64,000 nt of DNA from RH-AL1 sp964244495 (GTDB lineage Bacteria; Pseudomonadota; Alphaproteobacteria; Rhizobiales; Beijerinckiaceae), in NCBI GenBank assembly GCA_964244495.1, contig CAXTIU010000004.1, forward strand, positions 186,001 to 250,000, written 5' to 3'. The position numbers and the translations under genes are program-made. Every line of letters begins with the position of its first letter. Positions within the stretch are counted from its first letter, which is position 1. Positions 52,331-62,293 of this stretch are shown piece by piece. The notes below the pieces were generated by a model. It saw nothing but the letters and a program-made list of their open reading frames with translations. It had not been told where the DNA came from and searched no databases.

Positions 52331-53565
52331 TGATCGGTTCCGCAGACGCCGACCTGATCGGGTCGGTTCCGCGCATCTCCTTGCAGGCGTTCTGCGAAAC
52401 GTCCGAGATCGCGCAGGTGATCGGGGGCGCGACCGCCGACCGCCGCATGGAGAAGGCGCATGCCAAGCTGCACATGGGCGGCACGCTCGCCGCCGTCGAG
52501 GCCTTCCGCAGCGCCCCCACGCCCAACGTCATCGTGCTGGAAAGCAACGCGGATCGCGGCGAGCTGATCGCCAGCCTGGAGTCCCTGGCCGAGTTCTGCG
52601 ACGCCGGCACCAAGGTCGTCGTCGCCGGTCACGTCAACGACATCGTCCTCTACCGCGACCTCATCGCGCGCGGCGTCAGCGACTACCTCGTGTGGCCGTT
52701 CACCGTGCTCGACTTCATCCGCACCATCGCCGGCCTCTACAACGCCAACGCGCAACCCTTGGGGAAGGTCATCGCCGTGATCGGCGCCAAGGGCGGCGTC
52801 GGCGCGTCGACGGTCGCCCACAACATGGCCTTCGCGGTGGCGCGCGACCTGCACCTGCAAACCGTCATCGCCGACATGGACCTCGGCTTCGGCACGACCG
52901 GCCTCGACTTCAACCAGGACCCGCCGCAAGGCATAGCCGAGGCGGTGTTCGCGCCGGACCGGCTCGACGGCAACCTGCTGGATCGGCTGCTGTCGCGCTG
53001 CACCGACAGGCTCAGCATCCTCGCCGCGCCCGCCACGCTGGACAAGCTCTATGACTTTGGGGAAACCGCGTTCGACGTCCCCGTCGATCTCCTGCGGTCC
53101 TCGACGCCGTGCGTCGTGCTCGACATCCCCCACGTGTGGACCGGGTGGGGCCGTCGCATGCTGGTGGGCGCCGACGAGGTGGTGCTCGTCGCCGCCCCCG
53201 ACCTCGCCAGCCTGCGCAACGCCAAGAGCCTGGTCGACACGCTGCGGTCCGCCCGGCCGCACGACGCGCCGCCGCGCCTGGTGATGAATCAGGTCGGCAT
53301 GCCGAAGAGGCCGGAGATCGGGATCGCCGACTTCAGCAAGGCGGTCGACCTGCCCGCCGATGCCACGATCGCTTTCGAGCCCAAGCTGTTCGGGACGGCG
53401 GCGAACAACGGGCAGATGATCGTGGAGGTGGAAGCCTCCCACAAGATCGCCGGCACCTTCGCCGAACTGGCCCGGACCGTGACCGGAAAACCCGAAATCC
53501 GTCGGGCGACGAGAAACATACTTAAGCCTTTCATGTCTAAGCTCGCGGGCAAGAAGGCCTCGTAG
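52330..53565 (+). CDS. cpaE: Pilus localisation ATPase CpaE/TadZ
   Basis: 411 residues: N-terminal receiver-like domain without the phosphorylation pattern, then a MinD/ParA-type ATPase with the deviant Walker A GAKGGVGAST (about 152-161) and DMDLGFGTTGLDF. Directs the Tad machinery to the pole. A basic tail (NILKPFMSKLAGKK) closes the protein. Confidence 0.95.
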   Translation: MIGSADADLIGSVPRISLQAFCETSEIAQVIGGATADRRMEKAHAKLHMGGTLAAVEAFRSAPTPNVIVLESNADRGELIASLESLAEFCDAGTKVVVAGHVNDIVLYRDLIARGVSDYLVWPFTVLDFIRTIAGLYNANAQPLGKVIAVIGAKGGVGASTVAHNMAFAVARDLHLQTVIADMDLGFGTTGLDFNQDPPQGIAEAVFAPDRLDGNLLDRLLSRCTDRLSILAAPATLDKLYDFGETAFDVPVDLLRSSTPCVVLDIPHVWTGWGRRMLVGADEVVLVAAPDLASLRNAKSLVDTLRSARPHDAPPRLVMNQVGMPKRPEIGIADFSKAVDLPADATIAFEPKLFGTAANNGQMIVEVEASHKIAGTFAELARTVTGKPEIRRATRNILKPFMSKLAGKKAS

Positions 53566-53618
53566 CGGGCGGCGCCGGGGCGTCCCCTCGTCGCCGCCGC
53601 CTCGAAACGGAGACGAGC

Positions 53619-55079
53619 ATGTTCGGCAAACGCGCTGGCGTCGGTCCGGCGACGGTGGAGGAGCGGCCCAGGTCCGGCTCGGCCAGCCCCGCCCAGGCCA
53701 AGTCCGCCCCGACGCCGCGCGCGCCGGCCGGCACGCCGGCCCCGCGCGCCTCCGAGGCCGCGGCGCCGCCGCCCGCGCTCGAGCCGCCGCGGTCCGACGA
53801 TTATTACGTGACCAAGAGCATGATCTTCGGCGCCCTGATCGAGGCGATCGACCTTTCGCAGCTGTCCCGCCTCGATCCGGAATCGGCGCGCGGCGAGATC
53901 CGGGACATCGTCGGCGAGATCATCGCCATCAAGAACGTCGTGATGTCGATCGCCGAGCAGGAGGACCTGCTCAGCGACATCTGCAACGACGTGCTGGGCT
54001 ACGGCCCGCTGGAGCCGTTGCTCGCCCGCGACGACATCGCCGACATCATGGTGAACGGTGCCAAGCGGACCTTCATCGAGGTCGGCGGCAAGATCCAGCT
54101 CACCAACATCCGCTTCCGCGACAACGCCCAGCTGATGAACATCTGCCAGCGGATCGTCAGCCAGGTCGGGCGTCGCGTCGACGAGGCCTCGCCGATCTGC
54201 GATGCCCGCCTGATGGACGGGTCGCGCGTCAACGTCATCGCGCCGCCGCTCGCCATCGACGGGCCGGCCCTGACCATCCGCAAGTTCCGCAAGGACAAGC
54301 TGACGCTCGATCAGCTGATCCGCTTCGGGGCGATCTCGCCCGACGGCGGCGAGATCCTCAAGATCATCGGCAAGGTGCGCTGCAACGTCGTGATCTCCGG
54401 CGGCACCGGCTCGGGCAAGACGACGCTGCTCAACTGCCTGACCAACTACATCGAGCACGACGAGCGGGTCATCACCTGCGAGGACGCGGCGGAGCTGCAG
54501 CTCCAGCAACCGCACGTGGTCCGCCTGGAAACGCGGCCTCCCAACCTCGAAGGATCGGGCGCCGTGACGATGCGCGACCTCGTGAAGAACTGCCTGCGCA
54601 TGCGTCCCGAGCGGATCATCGTCGGCGAGGTGCGCGGACCCGAGGCCTTCGACCTCCTCCAGGCGATGAACACCGGCCACGACGGCTCGATGGGGACGCT
54701 GCACGCCAACTCGCCGCGCGAGGCGCTGAGCCGTATGGAATCGATGATCACGATGGGCGGGTTCTCACTGCCCTCCAAGACGATCCGCGAGATGATCGTT
54801 TCCTCCGTCGACGTCATCATCCAGGCCGCGCGCCTGCGCGACGGCTCGCGGCGCATCACCCACGTCACGGAGGTGCTGGGCATGGAAGGCGAGGTGATCA
54901 CCACCCAGGACCTCCTGCTCTACGACATCACCGGCGAGGACGCGGCCGGACGCCTCAAGGGGCGTCATCGCTCCACCGGCGTCGGCCGGCCGCGCTTCTG
55001 GGAGCGGGCCCGGTACTTCGGCGAGGAGAAGCGCCTCGCGGCGGCCCTCGACGCGGCGGAAGTCAAGGAAGACCTTTAG
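53619..55079 (+). CDS. cpaF: Flp pilus motor ATPase CpaF/TadA
   Basis: 486 residues. Pro/Ala-rich N-terminal 60 residues, then an N-domain and the secretion ATPase domain: Walker A GGTGSGKTTLLN (about 260-271), Asp box, and the Walker B/His box region GEVRGPEAFDLLQAMNTGHDGSMGTLHAN. Powers pilus extension and probably retraction. Confidence 0.97.
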   Translation: MFGKRAGVGPATVEERPRSGSASPAQAKSAPTPRAPAGTPAPRASEAAAPPPALEPPRSDDYYVTKSMIFGALIEAIDLSQLSRLDPESARGEIRDIVGEIIAIKNVVMSIAEQEDLLSDICNDVLGYGPLEPLLARDDIADIMVNGAKRTFIEVGGKIQLTNIRFRDNAQLMNICQRIVSQVGRRVDEASPICDARLMDGSRVNVIAPPLAIDGPALTIRKFRKDKLTLDQLIRFGAISPDGGEILKIIGKVRCNVVISGGTGSGKTTLLNCLTNYIEHDERVITCEDAAELQLQQPHVVRLETRPPNLEGSGAVTMRDLVKNCLRMRPERIIVGEVRGPEAFDLLQAMNTGHDGSMGTLHANSPREALSRMESMITMGGFSLPSKTIREMIVSSVDVIIQAARLRDGSRRITHVTEVLGMEGEVITTQDLLLYDITGEDAAGRLKGRHRSTGVGRPRFWERARYFGEEKRLAAALDAAEVKEDL

Positions 55080-55094
55080 CGAGGAAGCGTCGTC

Positions 55095-56069
55095 ATGGAA
55101 GCGTCCCGCATCATCGTCCCGCTGCTCGCGACCCTGGCCGTCGGCGGCCTCTACTACGCCGTCCTCGACCCGCTGCTGTCGGGCAGCGGCAAGGCGGAGA
55201 AGCGCAAGGCGGCGCTGAGCTCCCGGACACCGGCGGTGGTGACCTCGCGCGTCAACGATGTCGTCAAGCGGCGCAAGCAGGTCGCCGACAGTCTCAAGGA
55301 GCTCGACGCGCGGGCCAGGAGCAAGAAGCTCACGTTCGAGACGAAGATGGCCCAGGCCGGCGTCGGCTGGAGCAAGCGCAACTACTACGCCGTGTCCGCC
55401 CTGGCCGGGGTGACGGCGCTGCTCCTGGGTGTCTTCGTGCTGGGCAACCCCCTGCTCGGGATCGGCCTCGCCATCACCACCGGCCTCGGCCTCCCGGCCT
55501 GGTTCCTGAGCACCCTCCGCAAGCGCAGGATCAAGAAGTTCCTCGCCGAGTTCCCCAGCGCGGTCGACATGATCGTGCGCGGCATCAAGGCCGGCATCCC
55601 GCTCGGCGACTGCCTGCGCAACATCGCCAACGAGGCCGCCGAACCGGTGCGCACCGAGTTCCGCGTGATCGTGGAGGCGCAGGCCTTGGGCCTCACCGTG
55701 CCGGAGGCGGTGGAGCGGATCATCGACCGGGTCCCCGCGCCGGAGGCCAACTTCTTCTCCATCGTCATCAGCATCCAGGCCAAGGCCGGCGGCAACCTCG
55801 CGGAAGCCCTGTCCAACCTGTCCAACGTGCTGCGCGACCGCAAGAAGATGCGCGGCAAGATCAAGGCGATGTCGAGCGAGGCCAAGGCGTCGGCCGGCAT
55901 CATCGGGGCGCTGCCCCCGCTCGTCGCCTTCTTCGTCTACCTGACGAGCCCCGGCTACATCGCGCTGCTGTTCGTCACGTCCACCGGCCACATGGTGCTC
56001 GGCGGCTGCGCGCTGTGGATGGGCACCGGCATCTTCATCATGAAGAAGATGATCAACTTCGACATGTAG
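55095..56069 (+). CDS. tadB: Flp pilus inner-membrane platform protein TadB
   Basis: 324 residues. Membrane helices at about 5-25, 90-130, 275-320; a T2SSF domain with SAVDMIVRGIKAGIPLGDCLRNIANEA in the cytosolic part. Forms the platform with TadC. Good spacing of 15 bases after cpaF (GCGAGGAAG before the ATG). Confidence 0.96.
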   Translation: MEASRIIVPLLATLAVGGLYYAVLDPLLSGSGKAEKRKAALSSRTPAVVTSRVNDVVKRRKQVADSLKELDARARSKKLTFETKMAQAGVGWSKRNYYAVSALAGVTALLLGVFVLGNPLLGIGLAITTGLGLPAWFLSTLRKRRIKKFLAEFPSAVDMIVRGIKAGIPLGDCLRNIANEAAEPVRTEFRVIVEAQALGLTVPEAVERIIDRVPAPEANFFSIVISIQAKAGGNLAEALSNLSNVLRDRKKMRGKIKAMSSEAKASAGIIGALPPLVAFFVYLTSPGYIALLFVTSTGHMVLGGCALWMGTGIFIMKKMINFDM

Positions 56070-56079
56070 GTGTGCCCCG

Positions 56080-57042
56080 ATGGATGTTTCGGCCCTTCTC
56101 GACACCCGCCTGGTCGCCCCGGCCCTCGTCGCGCTCGCGACCGGCGCCACCGTGCTGGGCGTCGGTCTGCCGCTGCTGGCCCCGGACCGGCTCGCCAAGC
56201 GCATGAAGTCCGTCGCTTCCGAGCGCGAAAGGCTTCGGGCGCGCGAGCGCGAGAAGCTGAACGTCAGCAAGGGCAGCCTGCGGTACGAGCCCAAGGCCTA
56301 CATGAAGCGGATCGTCGACCGATTCAGGCTGACCAGCTGGCTCGGCACCGAGCAGGCCAAGACGCGGATGCTGATGGCCGGCTTCCGCGGCGCGCAGGCC
56401 GAAACCGCCTTCCTCTTCTTCCGCCTGGTGTCGCCCCTCGGCTTCTTCTCTCTCGGGGCCTTCTACATCTTCGTGCTGTCGTCGGTGACCTGGCCCCTGA
56501 TGGGCAAGCTCGGCGTGGTGATCGCCTGCGCCTACCTCGGCATCAAGATGCCCGAGATCTTCATCAGCAACGTCATCAAGAAACGCCAGCAGTCGGTGGC
56601 CCGCGCGTTTCCCGACGCGATGGACCTCATCCTCATCTGCGTCGAGTCGGGCATGTCCATCGAGCAGGCGTTCCGCAAGGTGAGCCAGGAGATCGGCATC
56701 CAGTCGATCCCGCTGGCGGAGGAGCTGACGCTGACGACCGCCGAGCTGTCGTTCCTGCCCGACCGGCGCACCGCCTACGAGAACTTCGCGCTGCGCAGCG
56801 GCATCGACTCTGTGAAGCAGATCGTCACCGTGCTGATCCAGGCCGAGCGCTACGGGACGCCGCTCGGCCACGCGCTGCGCGTGCTCGGCCAGGAAAGCCG
56901 CGACAACCGCCTGCTGCTCGCCGAGCAGAAGGCGGCGGCCTTGCCCCCCAAGCTGACAGTCCCGATGATCATCTTCTTCCTGCCCGTCCTGTTCGCCGTG
57001 ATCATGACGCCGGCCGTCATCCAGATCAGCTCCCTCCAATGA
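56080..57042 (+). CDS. tadC: Flp pilus inner-membrane platform protein TadC
   Basis: 320 residues. T2SSF domain with PDAMDLILICVESGMSIEQAFRKVSQEIG and four predicted membrane helices. Partner of TadB; starts ten bases after its stop. It ends 20 bases before the convergent tadD-like gene. Confidence 0.96.
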   Translation: MDVSALLDTRLVAPALVALATGATVLGVGLPLLAPDRLAKRMKSVASERERLRAREREKLNVSKGSLRYEPKAYMKRIVDRFRLTSWLGTEQAKTRMLMAGFRGAQAETAFLFFRLVSPLGFFSLGAFYIFVLSSVTWPLMGKLGVVIACAYLGIKMPEIFISNVIKKRQQSVARAFPDAMDLILICVESGMSIEQAFRKVSQEIGIQSIPLAEELTLTTAELSFLPDRRTAYENFALRSGIDSVKQIVTVLIQAERYGTPLGHALRVLGQESRDNRLLLAEQKAAALPPKLTVPMIIFFLPVLFAVIMTPAVIQISSLQ

Positions 57043-57062
57043 TGGCGCAAGCGGCGCCGGCC

Positions 57063-58037
57063 TCACTCCGGCAGGCTGGTGGAGGCCGTGCGGGTCGGCT
57101 CGCGGCGCGCCGCCACCTTGGCGGCGTCGGCTCTGGCGGCCTTCGACCGGGCATCGTCCGACTTGACCACGTCCGACTTGGCCGTGTTTGACTTGGTTGC
57201 GACGGACTTGGCCACGTCCGATCGTCCCTCTCCCGGGCTCCTCTTCCACGTGTCGGACTGCGCGATCATCTGCTTCATGGAGGCGACGCTTTCCGCGGCG
57301 TCGATCGGCGCGAGGTCGCGGCGCGTCATCGCCTCGGCTTCGGCGTACTTGCCTTCGAGCGATAGGACGAGGACGAGGTTCTGCCGCTCGCGCATGTCCG
57401 CCGCCGGCTGCGCCACGGCGAGGCGCAGCGTGTCCTCCGCCTGCGGCAGGCGATGTTCGAGCGCGTAGGAGAGGCCGAGATTCGACAGGACCTGAGGCTG
57501 GTTCGGAACGATCTTCAGGGCCGTCAGGTAAAAGGCCTGCGCGCCCTGGTGGTCGCCCAGCTGGTCGGCGACCGACCCTTGCGCCGAGAGGATGGACCAG
57601 TTCGGCCGCTCCGGCGTGTGGCTGCGCCCCAGCACATCCTGCGCTTCCTGGAGGCGCCCCGCGTCGGCGAGCGCCTTCCCGTAGGCGCCGAGCACCTCCA
57701 TGTCCTGCGGGTTCTTGACGGCGAGGCGTTGGAGCACGGCGACCGCCTGCGCGTGCTGGGTCAGCCTGCGCAGGGCGGTCGCGTAGTTCATCGCGATGGC
57801 CTTGTCGTCGGGATGGGCCGCGTAGCGCGGGGCGACAGCCTCGGCGTAGGCCCGCCAGCTCGCCTCGTTGGCGGCGGCCGACGGTGGTTTCGAGGCGAGC
57901 GATCCGGTGGCGTCGCCGAGGCCGCCCTGGGGATCGCACCCCGCCGCCATCAGCGCGACGCCGAGGGCGAGGAGCGGCGGGGCGAGCCGGGAAGCGAGGG
58001 ACGGGGCGGTGGTCATGGGTGCGTCTCGCGAGGGCAA
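57063..58037 (-). CDS. tadD: TPR lipoprotein TadD-like
   Basis: 324 residues. Lipoprotein signal (LLALGVALMAAGC). Three to four TPR-like repeats (about 60-250), including DDKAIAMNYATALRRL and NQPQVLSNLGLSYALEHRLPQAE. The C-terminal 60 residues are a Lys/Ala/Ser/Asp-rich low-complexity tail with repeated VAKS/TAKSD/VKSDD units coded by a degenerate DNA repeat. TadD normally assists Tad pilus assembly; here it lies on the opposite strand, convergent to tadC. Confidence 0.85.
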   Translation of the reverse strand: MPSRDAPMTTAPSLASRLAPPLLALGVALMAAGCDPQGGLGDATGSLASKPPSAAANEASWRAYAEAVAPRYAAHPDDKAIAMNYATALRRLTQHAQAVAVLQRLAVKNPQDMEVLGAYGKALADAGRLQEAQDVLGRSHTPERPNWSILSAQGSVADQLGDHQGAQAFYLTALKIVPNQPQVLSNLGLSYALEHRLPQAEDTLRLAVAQPAADMRERQNLVLVLSLEGKYAEAEAMTRRDLAPIDAAESVASMKQMIAQSDTWKRSPGEGRSDVAKSVATKSNTAKSDVVKSDDARSKAARADAAKVAARREPTRTASTSLPE

Positions 58038-58134
58038 GCTTGTCAGGCGGCACCAAGCAATAAATTGTTTATAGCTAACGAAGGCTTAAGCGGCGTTCCA
58101 TTGTGGGTCGCCGGCGGCGGGGACGGGTGCGGGG

Positions 58135-59535
58135 ATGATGCTTCTGGGCCATAGCCTCCCCGACGACCGCGACGCCCGGCCCCGGATCACCGTGCACGGC
58201 GTGACGCCGAACGCGCTGGCCGCTTTCGTCGAGACGATGGACCCCCTCGGCGGCGGCTACGTGAAGGCGTGCGACTTCAAGGCCGAGCCGGGTCGGCTGT
58301 TGCTTGTGCCGGGACAGGCGGGTGCGCTCGCCCGCGTGCTGTTCGGCGTCGAGCCGCAAGGTGCGCGCGGTGCCGACCCGTTCGCGGCCGGCAAGCTCGC
58401 CGGCGCGTTGCCGGCCGGGATCTACCGTCTGGAGGGTTTCGACGATCCCGCCCTCGCGAGCCTCGCCTTCGCGCTCGGCTCCTACCGCTTCACGCGCTTC
58501 CGCGAGGCTGGTGGCCCGGCTCCCTGCCTGGAGGTGGGCGACGGGGTCGACGGCGAGCGCGTGAAGCTGGTGGCCGACGCGGTCGCGCTGGGGCGCGATC
58601 TCATCAACCGTCCCGCCAACGACCTCGGGCCCGCCGCCCTGGAAGCGGCCATCCGGGCGCTGGCGGAGCATCATGGGGCACGCGTGACGGCGGTGAGCGG
58701 CGCGGACCTTCGCGAGCGCTTCCCGATGGTGCACGCCGTGGGGCGGGCGGCGGCGGAAGGGCCGCGCCTGCTCGATGTCACCTGGGGCGACGAGGCCGCC
58801 CCCAAGGTCACCCTCGTCGGCAAGGGCGTCTGCTTCGACACGGGTGGGCTCGACATCAAGCCGAGCGCCGGCATGCTGCTCATGAAGAAGGACATGGGCG
58901 GGGCGGCCTGTGCCCTGTCGCTGGCCGCGATGGTGATGGGGGCGCGCCTTCCCGTCCGACTGCGCGTGATCGTGCCCGTCGTCGAGAACGCGATCGCCGG
59001 CGACGCCTTCCGACCCGGCGACGTGCTGAGGAGCCGCAAGGGTTTGACGGTCGAGATCGGCAACACCGACGCCGAGGGGCGCCTGATCCTGGCCGACGCC
59101 CTGGCGCTGGCCGACGAGGAGGCGCCGGACCTGCTCTTCGACTTCGCGACCCTGACCGGCGCGGCGCGCGTGGCGCTCGGCCCCGACCTGCCGCCGTACT
59201 ACACGATGGCCGACGACCTCGCCGCCGCGATCGCCCGGCACGGCGCGGCCACCAACGATCCGGGCTGGCGCATGCCCCTTTGGGACCCCTACGACAGCCT
59301 GCTGAAGAGCAAGGTCGCCGATATCGGCAACGTGTCCGGCGGCCCCTTCGCGGGATCGATCACCGCCGCCCTGTTCCTGCGCCGCTTCGTCGAACGCACG
59401 GCGAACTGGGTGCATTTCGACGTGTACGGCTGGACGCCCGTGACCAAGCCCGGCCGGCCGGAAGGCGGCGAGATCCAGATGGCGCGGGCCGTGTTCGATC
59501 TGCTGATCGCCCGTTACGGCGGTGACGCGCCGTGA
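58135..59535 (+). CDS. pepA: Leucyl aminopeptidase (M17 family)
   Basis: 466 residues. Metal-dependent cytosolic exopeptidase. Metal and catalytic motifs: GKGVCFDTGGLDIKPS and the M17 signature NTDAEGRLILADAL. The N-terminal domain is short and divergent, as in many alphaproteobacterial paralogues. The start is one of two adjacent ATGs. Its stop overlaps the GTG start of the NlpC/P60 gene (GTGA). Confidence 0.94.
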   Translation: MMLLGHSLPDDRDARPRITVHGVTPNALAAFVETMDPLGGGYVKACDFKAEPGRLLLVPGQAGALARVLFGVEPQGARGADPFAAGKLAGALPAGIYRLEGFDDPALASLAFALGSYRFTRFREAGGPAPCLEVGDGVDGERVKLVADAVALGRDLINRPANDLGPAALEAAIRALAEHHGARVTAVSGADLRERFPMVHAVGRAAAEGPRLLDVTWGDEAAPKVTLVGKGVCFDTGGLDIKPSAGMLLMKKDMGGAACALSLAAMVMGARLPVRLRVIVPVVENAIAGDAFRPGDVLRSRKGLTVEIGNTDAEGRLILADALALADEEAPDLLFDFATLTGAARVALGPDLPPYYTMADDLAAAIARHGAATNDPGWRMPLWDPYDSLLKSKVADIGNVSGGPFAGSITAALFLRRFVERTANWVHFDVYGWTPVTKPGRPEGGEIQMARAVFDLLIARYGGDAP

Positions 59536-60422
59536 GGTCCGCCCTCGATCCCCGCACGACGGCGGCGCGCCCCGACATCGCCGCCGCGCACCTGCGCGGC
59601 CGCGTCCAGGCGGAACGCTTCGTGGATGGCGAGCCGTTCACGGTCGGGATCGATGTCCTCGACCTCAAGAAGCGGCCGCGCCCCGACGCGCCCCTCGACA
59701 CGCAGCTGCTCTACGGCGAGACCCTGGTCGTCTACGAGGACGACAACGGATGGGGGTGGGCGCAAGCCGACCGGGATGGCTACGTCGGCTACGTCGCGAT
59801 GAGCGCGCTGGATCGTGGGGCGACGCCGGCGACCCATCGCGTCATCGTCAGGCGCGCCCACGTCTACCCGGCACCGGACATGAAGCAGCCGGTCATCGGC
59901 GCCCTGCCGCTCGACGGCCGCGTGAGGGTCGAGGGCACTCGCGGTGCCTTCGTCGAGATCAAGGGGCGCGGATTCGTCGTCGCGAGCCACGTCGCGCCGA
60001 TCGACCGTTCCGTCGATCAGGCCCTCGGCGACCCTGTCGCGGTCGCCGAGGGCCTGATCGGGACGCCTTACCTCTGGGGTGGCAGGTCGCCGCTCGGGAT
60101 CGACTGTTCCGGCCTCGTCCAGCTCGCCTTCTCGGTGACCGGAACGATCCTGCCGCGCGATACCGACATGCAGGTGACGCTCGGGTCCGCCGTCGCGACG
60201 GATGCCTCGCTCGCCGGATTGCGACGCGGCGATCTCGTCTTCTGGCCGGGCCATGTCGGCGTGATGAGCGATGAGGCAACGCTTCTGCACGCCAACGCCC
60301 ACCACATGCTCGTCGCGGCCGAGCCGCTGCGCTTGGCGCGGGATCGGATCGCCGCTGGAGGCGCCGTCTTGTCGTCGATCAGGCGCCTCCGGCATGCGAC
60401 GAATTTTTCAATTGGTAATTGA
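59532..60422 (+). CDS. NlpC/P60 (C40) peptidase with SH3 domains
   Basis: 296 residues. Two SH3-like regions (about 38-95 and 105-150) precede the C40 peptidase domain: WGGRSPLGIDCSGLVQ gives catalytic Cys192, GHVGVM gives His241, and a third polar residue follows near LLHANAHH. Cleaves peptidoglycan stem peptides. No signal peptide is obvious, so it may work on cytosolic recycling products or be exported differently. GTG start overlapping the pepA stop; aminopeptidase and C40 hydrolase probably cooperate in peptide recycling. Confidence 0.93.
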   Translation: MRSALDPRTTAARPDIAAAHLRGRVQAERFVDGEPFTVGIDVLDLKKRPRPDAPLDTQLLYGETLVVYEDDNGWGWAQADRDGYVGYVAMSALDRGATPATHRVIVRRAHVYPAPDMKQPVIGALPLDGRVRVEGTRGAFVEIKGRGFVVASHVAPIDRSVDQALGDPVAVAEGLIGTPYLWGGRSPLGIDCSGLVQLAFSVTGTILPRDTDMQVTLGSAVATDASLAGLRRGDLVFWPGHVGVMSDEATLLHANAHHMLVAAEPLRLARDRIAAGGAVLSSIRRLRHATNFSIGN

Positions 60423-60625
60423 ACGCCGGGATGGATTACTTGCGGCCAAGCTCGTTTAATGCCTTGTGTGCGCCGCCTTTCACGCCTATTTCTCACTCAT
60501 CGATTATGGCCGAACGGTTTGGCCTCGCATCCTGGATGCCTGCTAAAAACCTCGTCTTCGTTATCGAATGAGAGCGGCGCTCGGTCGGTGCCGTTACGGA
60601 AAACTTCGTCTTAAGGAATGCCTCT

Positions 60626-60835
60626 ATGGCAACTGGAACGGTTAAGTGGTTCAACGCCGAAAAGGGCTACGGCTTCATTCAGCCCGATGAAGGTGGGAAG
60701 GACGTATTCGTCCACGTGAGCGCCGTCGAGCAGGCGGGCATGCGTCACCTTCAGGAAGGGCAGAAGATCGACTACGAGGTCGTCGCCGATCGCCGGACCG
60801 GCAAGTCGTCGGCGTCGAACCTTCGCGCGGCCTGA
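60626..60835 (+). CDS. cspA: Cold-shock protein (CspA family)
   Basis: 69 residues, one cold-shock domain. RNP1 KGYGFI (13-18) and RNP2 VFVHVS (27-32) are intact. Binds single-stranded RNA/DNA and keeps mRNA unstructured. The 203-base gap upstream has no gene and could form the long 5 prime leader common to csp mRNAs. A terminator follows. Confidence 0.97.
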   Translation: MATGTVKWFNAEKGYGFIQPDEGGKDVFVHVSAVEQAGMRHLQEGQKIDYEVVADRRTGKSSASNLRAA

Positions 60836-60886
60836 CACCCGCCTTGGCCACGAAGGCCATTGGAGGCAGGACGCGAGACATCATGA

Positions 60887-60915
60887 AGCTTCGGCAGCGA
60901 TGCCGGGGCTTTTTT
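60887..60915 (+). terminator. Rho-independent terminator after cspA
   Basis: Ten-bp stem with two G-U pairs (AGCTTCGGCA with TGCCGGGGCT), GCGA loop, followed by five T. Confidence 0.85.
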
Positions 60916-61027
60916 CGTTCAAGGGACCTTGGCATCGAGACATGTGCGTCTCGTCATTGGTGATGGCGTCAGGCCACGGCGTCCGTCTCGTGATGGAAAG
61001 GTGGCGCGAACCGCGTCATGGGGCGGT

Positions 61028-62080
61028 TCATTGGATGGGCGCGGCATAGAGCAGGCCGCCATGGGTCCATAGGTTGTTGAGCCCCCGCCTGATCTTGAGC
61101 TTCGATCCATCGCCGATGTTGCGCTCGAACACGTCGTCGTAGTTGCCGACGAACTTCACGACACGGTAGGCCCAATCCACGGTCAGCCCGAGCGCCTGTC
61201 CGGTGTTGCCTTCAATGCCGAGAAGCCTCTTGATGCGGGGATCGTCGCTTCTGGCCATGGCATCGACGTTGGCCTGGGTGACCCCCAGTTCCTCCGCATC
61301 GATCATCGCCATCAAGGTCCAACGCACGATGGAGAACCATTGGTCGTCGCCCTGGCGGACGGCGGGACCGAGCGGCTCTTTGGAGATGATCTCGGGCAGG
61401 ATGACGTTGTCGGCGGGATCGGCTTGCCGCGCCCGCAACGCGTACAGGGCGGACGCGTCCGTCGTGTAGGCGTCGCAGGTGCCCCTGCCGTACGCCGCCT
61501 CGACCTCGTCGGACGTGGAAAAAACCTTGGGCTGGTACTTCAGGCCGCGCTGCCGGAAGAAGTCGGACAAGTTGAGTTCCGTGGTCGTTCCCTGCTGCAC
61601 GCAGACGGTGTCGCTCGCGAGCGCCAGGGCTGACGACACCTTCAAGCCTCGATGCACCAGGAAGCCTTGGCCGTCGTAGTAGCTGACGCCGGCGAAGAGC
61701 AGGTCATGCGTCACTTCGCGTGAGAGCGTCCACGTCGTGTTGCGGTTCAGGATGTCGACGGTGCCCCGCTGCAGCGTGGAGAAACGCTCCGCCGCCGTGA
61801 TGGCGATGAAGTTTACGCGGTTCGCGTCGCCGAAGATCGCGGCGGCCACAGCCCTGCAAAGGTCGACGTCGAAGCCGGACCACCGGCCGCCCGCGTCCAT
61901 CTGGCCGAAGCCTTCGAGGGTGGCGGTCGCGCCGCACCTCAGCACACCGCGCGCCTTGACCTGAGCCAGCGTGGCGCCGTGTTCGATCGCCGGCGAGGTT
62001 GTCGCCTGCGCGAGAACGAGGGGCGGCCCGCTCATGACGCCGAGGGCAAGCGAGGCGGCTGTCACCAACCCCCTGATCAT
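61028..62080 (-). CDS. General amino-acid ABC transporter binding protein (AapJ/BztA-like), orphan
   Basis: 350 residues. Signal peptide 1-24 (PPLVLAQ). SBP_bac_3 fold with VKARGVLRCGATATLEGFGQMDAGGRWSGFDVDLCRAVAAAI and the long C-terminal region (LKIRRGLNNLWTHGGLLYA) typical of AapJ. It binds amino acids in the periplasm, but no permease or ATPase gene lies next to it, so it must use transporter parts coded elsewhere or act as a scavenger. Confidence 0.93.
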   Translation of the reverse strand: MIRGLVTAASLALGVMSGPPLVLAQATTSPAIEHGATLAQVKARGVLRCGATATLEGFGQMDAGGRWSGFDVDLCRAVAAAIFGDANRVNFIAITAAERFSTLQRGTVDILNRNTTWTLSREVTHDLLFAGVSYYDGQGFLVHRGLKVSSALALASDTVCVQQGTTTELNLSDFFRQRGLKYQPKVFSTSDEVEAAYGRGTCDAYTTDASALYALRARQADPADNVILPEIISKEPLGPAVRQGDDQWFSIVRWTLMAMIDAEELGVTQANVDAMARSDDPRIKRLLGIEGNTGQALGLTVDWAYRVVKFVGNYDDVFERNIGDGSKLKIRRGLNNLWTHGGLLYAAPIQ

Positions 62081-62293
62081 CCCCGACCCTCCGGGAACCC
62101 GGCGCTCACCGGCGACGGGCCGGACACATGGGGGCGACGCGATCCCTCAGACGGATGCCGGGCGTGCCCAGCTTCACGGCGTCGCGCCGCGTCTCGCACA
62201 TGGTCCGAGGCTGTCGGTCATCGTGAAGGCTCAGCTTTTCCCGCGAACCGCTACGCGCTTGCCGGACGGATGCCGCGGCCGGGATCGTTGGTG

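Noticed and set aside
56053..58056. Minus-strand frame across tadC and tadD
   Set aside because: Shadow of tadC and tadD; Arg/Gly/Ala-rich with no recognisable domain.
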